A DNA stretch of 64,000 nucleotides. Origin: Oscheius tipulae (lineage: Eukaryota; Nematoda; Chromadorea; Rhabditida; Rhabditidae). Location of the stretch: the NCBI GenBank assembly GCA_037178975.1, contig JASJZH010000005.1, forward strand, positions 9,572,501 through 9,636,500. Direction: 5' to 3'. Below, one piece after another: positions 23,548-33,383 of the stretch (its first letter is position 1; each line of letters begins with the position of its first letter). The position numbers and the translations under genes were made by a program. Below the pieces are notes generated by a model. That model worked only from the letters and a program-made list of their open reading frames with translations. It made no database searches and was not told the origin of the DNA.

Positions 23548-26500
23548 ATGCTAGCCTCGAATAGACTATCCCGTGCCCTGAATCTCCGGAGATTAGGCTC
23601 GAGACGCTTATTTTTCAACAAGGGTCCGGAAAATGAACAAAGTTCGACGGTATTTTGCCACTTTATACCACAAAAAAATGCGAAATTTTAGGGTCTTTTC
23701 GGTAACGAGTTGCTCAAAGAGCCGGCCGGATTCGCCAGGCTGAACGAGGAGGTCCGAGCCAAGAGTAAGGGAATTGTCAAAGAAATTCTGGAGGGGAGAA
23801 AAGATAGGACGACCGTCCAGCTTTTCGATGACTTGTCAAATGAGATTTGCAAGGCTGCCGACTTGGTATGTGTTTCAAAGAGTTTTTAAAGCGAGCCCAG
23901 CTCTATATCCCATTTGAATTTCCACTTTTTGTAGTCATTTTTTTGCATTTTCCGGAGATTTTAGTCACTTTTTTCGTTTTCAGAGTAGATCGAAAAAGTA
24001 GCTAAAAACTGTAAAACGTCGTGCGCGGGAAATTCAAACGGGATATCGTATTAAAAGGAGCCTTCCAGGGCGAATGTGTCCGTCAGCTCCATTCGGATTC
24101 CTCGTTTGCGGAAGCTACCGAAGCAAGTTCAAGAGACTTTTGCGAGCTCGTTGAAAGGTAAATAGTTACTCGGCTTTTCCTTGTCGTTTTGTTGTATCAA
24201 ATTTTTGCCGTACGGTAGCCGGGAAATCTGGTAACCAAAAATACCATTTTTTTTTTCTTGGGGCCATATGCTAGAGGCGAAATAGGCCGAACAGCTTTGA
24301 TTTTTGACTTTTACAAAAAGGTCCGGCACAGCGTGTTACGCCCATGCAAAAGGCGTCGCCAATTTTTCTCGCGCCATATTCCTATTTTGAGGGCGGGAAT
24401 TCAAAACTAGATCTCTAGCCGCTTATTAGATTAATGTGGGATATACGGTATTCTGTTTATACCAGGATTTCTGTAGGATACTGTACTTAAGAAAACGAGC
24501 GGCATTTGCGCCCGGTTTGAAAAAAGTAGCGACGTGCATAACACGCCGTGCCGGACAATCTAGTAACTTCTCAAAAAGGGAGGCCCCGTATACGCTCGAT
24601 TTAAGTGAAGAAGTTCCGATCGTTTTTTCTTCTCTACAACTCCCAATTTTAGCCTAAACACCTACCGACCCCTCTACCACAAGCTCGAGGTGTCAAAAAC
24701 CACGGAATCCGCTCGTCTAGACGACGTCGACTTGAGAACAATCGATCTCTTTCTCGACGACTTCAAGCAGTCCGGAGTTCATCTCCCTGAAGACAAGGCA
24801 CCCTTCCTTTTTGGCCTCAAACGCAAATTTTCCAGAGAAAAAATTTTGTCGAAATATCTGGGGATATCTTCGATGCCGGCGCCCATTTCCAGTGGGCATG
24901 CGACCGCGAGGTGGAAATTTCCAGAGCGGATAAGAAAAAATTTGGCTGCGAGACGAGCGCAATCACCGGTCCGATCACCCATTCGTTCCAGAGGGAAAAA
25001 AGAAAATTTATCTATACCTCGTTCTACAAACATAATCCGCAACAGGTAGCCCTTTTTCCTCAAAAAATTCCACAAAAAAAAATTTATAGGAAGCTCATTT
25101 GCGAAGGCTGATAAATAGTCGCAACAGGCTGGCCCTGCTGACAGGCTACGAGTCCTACTCGCATCGGGCACAATACAACACTCTGCTGGGAACCTACGAG
25201 AACGCTAGGGAGTTCTTGTGGGGCGTTATTGAGGTGTGTTTTTTGGGGGTTTAAAGTGGTAAGAGGCCTATGAGTGAAAGGGTGTATGATGTCAGCGAGT
25301 CTCGCTAACTATTAGAGACCACAACCAAAGTTGGTGTCAGGGTCAGGAAAAAAATGAACAATTGTAGGAGATTGCTTAGCTTGACATACAAGATGAGAGA
25401 ACGAAGGTTGTCTTAGGTGTGTTATAGCGGTCAGGCGATAGAATAAGATAGGCCGGCCGTAACAGAATACCAGGCTAAATGAGCAAGGGCTACACGACAG
25501 TTTTGCAGACTGACTGAAAATGACTGGGTAAGCACGAGACGTCGAAGGGACAGTTCTCTTACGGGTAAACGCTTTTTAGAAGTCGGGTCTCCCCACGAAT
25601 TTCCCTGAATAAGCATGTTTTTGCATTTTTCTGTGGTTTCCACCCATTTTCTTGGTTTTAAGTGTTTAACCGTTAAGGACCAAATTCTTCCCTAGAATAC
25701 TCTGGAAAATTACCGAGGAAAAATGGAGGAAATTGACGAAATTCTGTTTTTCCCTTGTACGTTCTACTCTCATTCTTTCTGTCACAAAGTAATTTAGGAT
25801 AATTGTTGATCCTGAAAGGATTAAACACTGTCCTTTTAAAGTCTCTAACTTCAGCTCGGAAATGGGCTTGTCATCAAACCTTGTGGCAAAATCTAACGTA
25901 CCAGTTTGGCTTCCAGACAAGCGTGAACATAACAAAGCAGGGGCCGAACTGTACATCCTCACAAAAGTAGGACAAAACAGGTTCATAGAATGTGAAACGG
26001 TGGCAGGAACAGTCAAATTGGAATGATCTATGGCAAAAGTTGATAAAGACTTATTGAGAGGTGAAGAGAAAAGGTTGCCGAGAAGAAACAGGCTTATTAC
26101 ATTACATTCGACCCTAAACCTCCCATTTCAGGCATGCAGACCAGCCGCCGAAAAAGAACTCGCTGTCCTAATGGACGTCCAGAATCAGTGTCAGCCCGGC
26201 TGCACTCGTGTCGGTGAATGGGACGTCTACTTTCTTACACACGTTTACAAGGTACCCTCATTTTTTTCTGCCAAAAATACAGCTGACAGGAACGTGCCTT
26301 CGGCCGCTCTCATCTCCACCTGGCCGAGAAGTATCTGAACCTCGGGAACATGATGAAAGGCTTCGGCTATTTGACCAACAAACTCTACGGCGTCCGCTTC
26401 CAGGAGGCGCCGATTCTTCACGGGGAAATGTGGCCTGGGACCATCATAAAATGGGTAAACCTTTGGTCAATTTTCCCTTTTTCTAAGAAGGCCCTTTTCT

Positions 26501-27858
26501 AGGAGGTCGTCGACTCGGCCAACAACCTCCTCGGCTATATTTACATGGATGTGGATCGGCGAAGCTCAAAGGCCTCGGGAGATTGTCATTTTACGGTCAG
26601 ATGCTCGAAAGAACTGGAGTCCGGCGAGTGGCAGACCCCAATTGTGGTGTTGTCGCTCGGACTTAGTGATCAGCGGATGTCCGATTGGAGGAAAGTCCCG
26701 CTCTCTGTCCACTCGTCTGAAAATCTGTTTCATGAGCTCGGACACGCGATGCACAGCATGCTCGGGAGGACCAAGTATCAACATGTTGCAGGTTATTTTT
26801 GATTCAGGTCGTTCTCTGATGAGCAGCCACATTTTGAAACAGGCCTATGAGGCTACCTATTTTTGTATTCGGCGCGCAATATTGAAAGTTCAGGGCAAAA
26901 AGGATTTTTTCCAATATATTTATGGCATAATAGGTGTTCTTTAAATGTGTTTCCAGTGTTTAATGGTAAACTTGGATTACAGATTTGAAAAGAAGAGTTT
27001 AGTAAATGAAAAAAAAAAATTGTTTTTGAACCCAAAACTCCGCTGAAAAATTTGCTCTTTGCTTGGAGTTTGCTAACCAGTCTCTAAGAACTTGGGACAA
27101 TTTTTAGCTCTTTGACCAAATTCTATTCAAAGTTTCAGGTACTCGCTGTCCGCAAGACTTCTCCGAAATCCCCTCGAATCTGATGGAGTACTTTTTCAAC
27201 AATCTCACCGTCATGAGGACCATTTTGACCAGTACCAACGGGCAATCCATCACCTTGGAAGACGCTGCCAGTCTCATCGCTTCCCGATTCGCCTTCAGCT
27301 CCCTCGAAACTATCCAGCAGGCCAGCTACGCTCTTTTTGATCTGGAACTTCATGGCCCGGAGGCTCGCCGTGTTGCCGACGGCTCGATTTCCACCACGCA
27401 ACTCTTCCATTCCATCACAAAGACCTCACTGCCGCAGTTGGAGCGGGATCCCGAGTCAGCCTTCCAACACAGGTAATTTCTAATGTTTATACGAACCAGC
27501 CACCAGTCTTTGTCCAAAATTATCTAAACACTGGAATGCTTTTGTTTGCTGTTCAATTTCTTTCTAACTTTTCTAAGCTTTCAGATTCAACCACTTGGTC
27601 CAGTACGGAGGTCGCTACTATTCGTATCTCGTGGCTCGAGCTGCTGCTAGTCTCCTGTGGAATGCCAAATTCCAAAACAATCCATTCTCCGGGGAGGCCG
27701 GCCAGGCGTGGGCTGAAGTTCAGTCTCATGGAGGCGGTCTCCCTTCCGGGCGACTTCTACAGATGATTCTCGGCTACGCTCCCACGAGCAAACATCTGAT
27801 CGAGGCCTTCCAAGAAGAATCCACCAAAAGTTCTAATCTAGGGGTTGTAAATGTCTAA
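23548..27858 (+). CDS. mitochondrial intermediate peptidase
   Basis: This M3-family zinc oligopeptidase (MIPEP/Oct1) trims an octapeptide from imported matrix precursors. The N-terminus (MLASNRLSRALNLRRLGSRR) is an Arg-rich presequence. The catalytic block FHELGHAMHSMLGRTKYQH has its HELGH motif at 26731-26745 and is intact. Further MIPEP blocks are GYESYSHRAQ, LLGYIYMDV, DCHFTVR, RCPQDFSEIPSNLMEYF, YGGRYYSYLVARAAAS and HGGG. One short intron (24798-24835) must use a GC donor to restore the conserved DKRKNFVEISGDIFD region. Large introns at about 24159-24653, 25235-26130 and 26796-27135 carry a foldback element or no clear content. The TAA stop overlaps the AATAAA signal at 27857-27862. The gene lies immediately downstream of csn-6. 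Confidence 0.92.
24321..24556. mobile_element. small foldback/MITE-like element in a MIPEP intron
   Basis: Terminal inverted repeats of about 23 bp (GTCCGGCACAGCGTGTTACG at 24321 and its complement ending at 24556) flank about 190 bp with no open frame. No target-site duplication could be confirmed by eye. Confidence 0.6.
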
Positions 27859-27862
27859 TAAA
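27857..27862 (+). terminator. poly(A) signal overlapping the MIPEP stop codon
   Basis: The sequence TAATAAA makes the stop codon (27856-27858) part of the AATAAA signal, so the 3' UTR must be very short. Confidence 0.6.
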
Positions 27863-27944
27863 AGTTTACTGGTCGATATTACACCTTGGGAGCCATTCCT
27901 CACGCCTTCTCTGCCCAAAAAACAGCTTGTTCAAAAGCTTGTCC

Positions 27945-28022
27945 CATCCGGGGAACGAACCCGGATCGTGTTTCGTAGTGGCGTCTCTTGCTATTGAACG
28001 GTTGTAAACAGCTGCTTGGTGT
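27945..28022 (-). repeat. tRNA-Arg-like element between convergent genes
   Basis: The minus strand reads CCGTTCAATAGC, then CACTACGAAAC, then the B box CCGGGTTCGTTCCCCGG, which forms a good T-arm. It lies between MIPEP and the export adaptor gene. About 28023-28526 is otherwise featureless apart from a weak tRNA-like B box near 28350. Confidence 0.55.
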
Positions 28023-28526
28023 GCAGGTAGACAATGTAAGATTTTGTCCACTTCACCAATGAAAAGATCAGATCTTCTGACTGATTTTTCAGACAGATCC
28101 AAGCATTTCTTAGCTTCGGCAGTCTTGTACAACAAAAGGAACAAGTTTGCAGAACATTCTTTAGCGATTTGAGTCAATTTTAAAGTCGGAAAATTTGTTT
28201 GTAATCTTTTGTGACACGGACCATGTATGTATTGCTTATTACAGCTCCAGCTTTTCGAAGAGCATGTTCCGGTCAAAAACAGTAAAACCAAGCAAAAAAA
28301 AAATGTCAAAGAGCTAAATGTTGTCTATGAGAGAGATTTCAGATGACCCCCATAGGAATCCAACCCGGGTAACTCCCTTTCAAGCCTTACATGCAGGGAG
28401 ACAATTCAAAACAATTTGGGTCCAATAGTTCATTACTCCGAAATAGCATCAAGTGGACAATAAAGTGGCCGTGTGGAATGGACGCACAAAAATATATACA
28501 CACACGTTAACAAAATGGCGCATTGT

Positions 28527-31014
28527 TCAGAAGTTTTGGAAGCCGCGTCCACGACGGACCGAGGCTCCGCCGAACGTGGGCGGTTCGAAGCGCTGTACGG
28601 TCTGCTGGACGACGCGACGAGCGCCTCCTCCTCCGAGGGCTTGGCGGAAGGAGTTGTTCTTCCTTGATGATTGGGCTTGACGCTCTTGGATATACTCGAC
28701 GCGCTGCTGCTGCGGCCTCTGTTTGTAGACAATCTGAAATTGCATGCTGAATACATGACAAAGATGAGTAGCGCAGGCGGTTAGCTTTCCGAATAAGGGT
28801 TGCAAGAGACCGGGTTCGGTCCTCTGACATGTCAAAAGCTTAAAATACAGGAAACAAGGTTGGCCATCACGCTTATGTTAGAGGCTATGGCTCTTGTAAA
28901 TCTGCCAAATTGTCATTCTCGGAGTTGGGATCGAACACGGATTCATTTGGTTCCGAGTAGCGCCAAAAATGTGTAAAAAGAAAAAAAATACCTGCGGACG
29001 CTGCTGCTGAACTCGAATGACCTTTTGAACGCGTTGGACACGCTGAATGCGCTGCGGAGCCTGTCGTTCGACGACGATGACCCTTTGCTGCTGCGGTTGG
29101 CGTTGAATCACTCGCTGACGGATCGGCTGCTGCTGCACGATGATACGTTGCTGTCTGGGGCGCTAAAATAGGGGGGTTTAGGTTCAAGAAAATTAAGTTA
29201 CCTGAACGACACGCTGAATCACACGCTGACGGGGAGACTGGATCACACGTTCCACGACGACTGGTCTAGCACGCTGTTGCTTCTGTACGATCACGGGACG
29301 AACACTGGAAAAGAGAATTGTTCCAATTTCAGCGATCACTGGAGTTGGAAACCCGGGTTTGAGCGAAAGTAATGGCGTAAAAAAGCTAGAAGTGATCTTT
29401 TTCCTCTCTTCGTATGAATATAAAAGATTTGACGTGTGCGACATCGAACCTGGCACCTTCAATTCGGTAATCGAGTCTCTTGCCGGCTGAGCTATATGAC
29501 AAATATGAAAAGACAAAAGGTCATAAGGATGTTTTCATGGCTTAGGCGAATATAAAAGCATTTGCCCTGGACGGGTATCGAACTTGAGAGCTTCTGCTCT
29601 GTAGTCGAAGAAGTGGTCAAACTGACAAAGAAATTTGGCACGCGTGAGCAGTGTTCAACTGGTCTCTACCACGGCATGGATTGGCAGAAAAGGGGGTCGC
29701 GCAGACCATGGACAATCCACAGAAGGGGACCCCTATGCCCATTCCAAAAATGTTCGAAATACTCAGAAAGTTGCGCAAATTGCTACAAAAAACACTAAGG
29801 CGATCCCTCTGGAGCAAGAAAGGGGCCGCGCAAGTTTTTGATGGCAAGAATTTAGTGGACCACGCCGCGTGGAATTTGGACCAGTGACTTTCTGCTTCGT
29901 AGCCTGGCTTACCTATTGCGCTATAAGGAAAAAGCTGCCAAAACTTTTTGCTGGCTAGCAGAACCCAAAGAAGAGACAAAATGAGTTGACAAAGACAAAA
30001 ATAAGGCAAGAAAAGTATTACATCTGGTTCTGGAAGACGCGTCCGGGACGAACGCCGCGTTGACGTCTGACGATAGTAGGGACGACTGTGACAGGCGCGG
30101 TGATGCGGTTTCTTCCGATGACACGAGAACGAGCAGCCACACGTCCCAGTCCGAGTCCGGCGCGTCCAACACGTGTAGCCTGAAACTGGAGCTAAACCCA
30201 CCATCCGGATGAACAAATATCGGCTCCGCCGCGTCACAAAAACGATACCACGTGGCGAAAAAGAGGAGGAGACAACCGCTACTTGAAGGGGTTACGCGAA
30301 AAGACTCGGTTGTCCGGGCAAAAAATACGGTTTCCAGCGGAGTTTCGATGGCCTATGGCTCAGACGCCGGCACGGATGGGGCTTCGTCTACTTAGAGTAG
30401 ACCGCTTCAGTAACATCCACAACTTTTTGAAGCGACGACTCCCGAAAATAGGATTCGCATCGAGTGTGATGCAGCACACTCGGCCCATTCAGGCATAGCC
30501 AGGGGGGAAAAGAAGAAGGGAAGTTCCCGGAAACGTACGCCAGTAGTGGCTACTGCGGCACGACGAGCAGCCAGCGATCCTCCGAGTCGATTCTTCAGGG
30601 CTTTCTGGAAAATTTTCAGATTTTTGGCCAATAGGATCCTAAGACGAACCTTGACAAGCTGGCTAACCAGTTTCTTCGTCTGCTGATTGACTGCAGCACC
30701 TTTGCGCAGCGCGGCCTTGTTTACAGCGGCTCCCTTGGCGCGTGCCGGTCCTCCCTTGCGAGGGGATCCACTCTGAAACATTACAGTCATTGGGGGAAAT
30801 CGATAAGAGTGAGATAGCAATTTCGAAATGGCGAAATATTGCGAAAACGCACCTTATTTCCAGCTCGACCGACTGCAGCAGCTCCACGAGCTCCACGTCC
30901 GGCAGCACGAGTTCCGCCACGCTGTTGTTGGCCTTTCTTGGGGAGTGCGGGCTTGTTCTTCTTGTTGAGCTTGATGATGTCGTCGAGGGACATGTTGACT
31001 TTGGAATCTGTCAT
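28527..31014 (-). CDS. mRNA export adaptor with UAP56-binding motif and Gln/Arg/Val/Ile-rich tail
   Basis: Seven exons (30853-31014, 30650-30772, 30539-30604, 30022-30179, 29202-29304, 28992-29162, 28527-28733) close in frame to 329 aa. Residues 4-20 (SKVNMSLDDIIKLNKKN) match the UAP56-binding motif of ALYREF, UIF and CHTOP, which load mRNA onto the TREX/NXF1 export route. A Lys/Gly/Arg-rich stretch and a CHTOP-like LKNRLGGSLAARRA segment follow. No RRM is present. The second half is instead built of short QRVI, QRVV and VERV repeats with poly-Gln. The protein is very basic and probably nuclear and RNA-binding. CTTTCAG lies 8 nt before the ATG. Introns 4, 5 and 6 carry tRNA-like elements. The gene diverges from SPCS2. 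Confidence 0.8.
28767..28830 (+). repeat. tRNA-like element (export adaptor intron 6)
   Basis: The plus strand has the A box GTAGCGCAGGCGGTTAGC and the B box GGGTTCGGTCC at tRNA spacing, with degenerate stems. It lies antisense to the host gene. A second weak B box occurs near 28928. Confidence 0.6.
29448..29502 (-). repeat. tRNA-like element (export adaptor intron 4)
   Basis: The minus strand has ATAGCTCAGCCGGCAAGAG, an anticodon-arm-like ACTCGATTACCGAAT and the B box AGGTTCGATG. It is one of three tRNA-like elements in this single intron. Confidence 0.65.
29566..29630 (-). repeat. tRNA-Arg-like element (export adaptor intron 4)
   Basis: The minus strand reads CGACTACAGAGCAGAAGC followed by AAGTTCGATACCCGTCC. 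The D-arm is missing or diverged. Confidence 0.55.
29868..29930 (-). repeat. tRNA-Arg-like element (export adaptor intron 4)
   Basis: The minus strand shows TATAGCGCAATAGGTAAG, then GGCTACGAAGCAGAAAG, then a decayed B box GGTCCAAATTCC. The anticodon arm matches the other Arg(ACG)-like copies. Confidence 0.6.
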
Positions 31015-31795
31015 CTTTGTCTCTGAAAGACGAAAATTCATCAACGAACTGGATCCTAGATGAGACTTGGGGCAACCTACGTCTACATTTCAAAAGCTTT
31101 GGAAGCAAAGCGTGTTTTGTAAGCGAAAGGGCGTATATTTAAAGACAAGGGGACAATAAAGGGGTTTTAGAAATTATTTTACACGAAGAGACGCACAAAG
31201 TGGGCGACAAGCAACGCGAACAGCTGAAAATTGCCAGCGAGAAAACGAAAATGAGCCGGCAGCGACCACGCCTCTCCAATTGATCGAATGCGTCAGAATC
31301 AAGGCAATTCGTGGCAGGACCCATGTCTTACTGTCTTGGAACCGCGCCAAATTTCAATTCAACGTCATTTTGAACACTCTGCAGTAGCTTTGTTTATTTT
31401 CTGGTCCTTTTGCAGCCCAGTTCATGGTTTTCCACTGATTTTGACATTAAAAGACTACTCTTATCGATAAGAACATGTCACAGAACTTCCTAGAATACAG
31501 AAAACATCGATTATCGATGGGATTAGGCCATGAAGGAAAATCGAGCAAAATTCCGTATTTCCGCCAAGTTCTGTCTTGCTATACAATCCGAAAAGCTTTC
31601 TTACACGCGTGGTTCAGAGTGAACACGTCAGGGAACGATTAAAAATTTGTGAAATCATGAAAGTCATGAAAATAGTAAAAACCCTGCGAAATCTGCGGTC
31701 TAATGCTTGCTGTAAACCTATTACTCATTTCCTATCTGTCACACAGCTTTTTCTTGCTAATATCCCGGTCAAATGGGCTAAAAACAATCCTGTAG
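31015..31795. promoter_or_regulatory. divergent promoter region with a TATCGATA palindrome
   Basis: This 781-bp space separates the starts of the export adaptor (-) and SPCS2 (+). A perfect 12-bp palindrome CTTATCGATAAG lies at 31460-31471 and a related TTATCGATGG at about 31509. It resembles the insect DRE element, although no such assignment is established for nematodes. A probable trans-splice acceptor for the minus gene lies at 31023-31029 (CTTTCAG on that strand). Confidence 0.45.
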
Positions 31796-33106
31796 ATGCC
31801 TCCTGCCGCCGGAGAAGAAGATTCGATCAAAGTGAACAAATGGGATGGACCTACAGTGAAAAATTCACTGGATGACGCTATTAGAAAGGTTTTTCTTATC
31901 AAAACTGGCTCAAAACAGAAAATTTGAGATATTGAACGACAAAGTTGGATGGAAGGAGCGGCACACACTTATGGACGGGCGATTGTTCATCTCCTTCATT
32001 GCCTGCTGCTTCTCCGGATTCGCCATCGTCTACGACTACCTCCACCCCTTCCCCCAGTCTAAAGTTGTCAGTTTTTTTAAGGCTACTTTTGCCTAAAATA
32101 CAGAACTTTAGGTCCTCGGAGTCTGCTCGGTGACTTATTTCATTCTGATGGGTATCTGGCAGCTTTACCAGTGGTACATCGAAAAGAACTGCTTCTATCA
32201 GGCCCTGGAATCCGACGGGAAAATCAAGAGAACGTGGAAGTGGAGCTCGGTCATGAAAAGGTAAGACTTTGACAATACTATGACTCGATTTTATGCAAAA
32301 TTACGTGCCGAAATGCACATAACTCAAACGAAGTTCCGTTTGGCATAGTTTCTTTTCTGCTCAAGCTTTTCAGGTTGGAGCGTACCATTTGACATTGTAC
32401 TGCGCATCAATTCCCAAAACCAAAGCGACGGTACGTAGAGATTTCCCCAAAAAATATTGCAGCATAGCACATTTGTCTTCCCTGTACTCGAAGAATTGAG
32501 CGCAAGGCCAACTTCCGGCTGTTTTAGTCGGTGCACAACATTCGGTGTCGGCTAAAATGGTGGATATGCTCTTGGACCTACTTCCGACAGTTTTAGATAA
32601 TCGCAATCAGTTTTGTAGGTCTGAAACTTTAAAAAATAGGTCACAATCAGAAGTAAAAAGCTACTTCAGTCCAGTTTTTCTCCGCTCAGACCTGACCCTC
32701 GTCTCTCCAAAAAATGCCTGGAGACCAGCGAGAAACGGAAAAAATTGCCCGAAAAAACGATTTTATACACAACGCAGCGTCAAATATTCTTATCCTGTAC
32801 ACAAATTGGGGTCTATTCCATTTAGTATGCAATATTGCGTCAAGCAAAATTACCCGCCGTTTTCAAAGCTTCTCTTCTTTGCAGTTACGACGACAAGTAC
32901 GCTCTCTCGGCCGAATTCGTCAGCGGGGAGAATCAGAACCGTAGCGGACAGGGATCCATCTCCAAATCGATCGGAGCCTACATCGACGAGGATGGCGAGG
33001 TGCTTTTAACCATATTTGGCTCTTAACCACAAAAATTAAGATTGTACTCCCGGCTCTCAAGAAGGAAATCGACCAGCTTTACAGCAATCTGCTCAAGGAG
33101 GAGTAG
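31796..33106 (+). CDS. signal peptidase complex subunit 2 (SPCS2, 25 kDa subunit)
   Basis: SPCS2 is a non-catalytic ER-membrane subunit of the complex that removes signal peptides; it contacts the translocon. Five exons (31796-31888, 31929-32063, 32112-32260, 32885-32999, 33041-33106) close in frame to 185 aa. Diagnostic blocks are KWDGPTVKNSLDDAIRK, LMDGRLFISFIACCFSGFAI (first helix), YDYLHPFPQSK, the second helix around VCSVTYFILMGIWQLYQW, and DDKYALSAEFVSG with SKSIGAYIDEDG. Both helices and the cytosolic ends are present, so it looks intact although shorter than vertebrate SPCS2. The last intron ends in an unusual TTAAG acceptor. AATAAA lies at 33215-33220. Intron 3 (about 620 nt) holds nothing recognised. 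Confidence 0.9.
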
Positions 33107-33214
33107 AGAAGCCCATGCAGCATATTATTTATTAAGGGGAATCGTTTTTCCGGGGGTCAAAATCTTGTTTCGAGTCCTTTTCAAACTGTGGTATATTTAA
33201 ATCGCAATTACCTA

Positions 33215-33220
33215 AATAAA
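33215..33220 (+). terminator. poly(A) signal of SPCS2
   Basis: AATAAA lies 109 nt after the stop codon and upstream of the TAF6 copy 1 start. Confidence 0.6.
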
Positions 33221-33383
33221 TTAGTTTCCGCAGTTTTTTGGTCTCTATTTATCAGTTTTCTTCTATTGCTACCTTTCTGCTCAAAGATTTTGTCGCATTC
33301 TTAATTTTATTTTCAGTTCGCTCGGTAAATGTGGTAGCTGTAATTGTATAAACAGAAAACAAGACGTCTATGGCAGTAGGGGA

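Noticed and set aside
29617-30237. 206-codon minus-strand frame
   Set aside because: It runs through the intron and exon 4 of the export adaptor in the wrong phase; the in-phase seven-exon model closes exactly.
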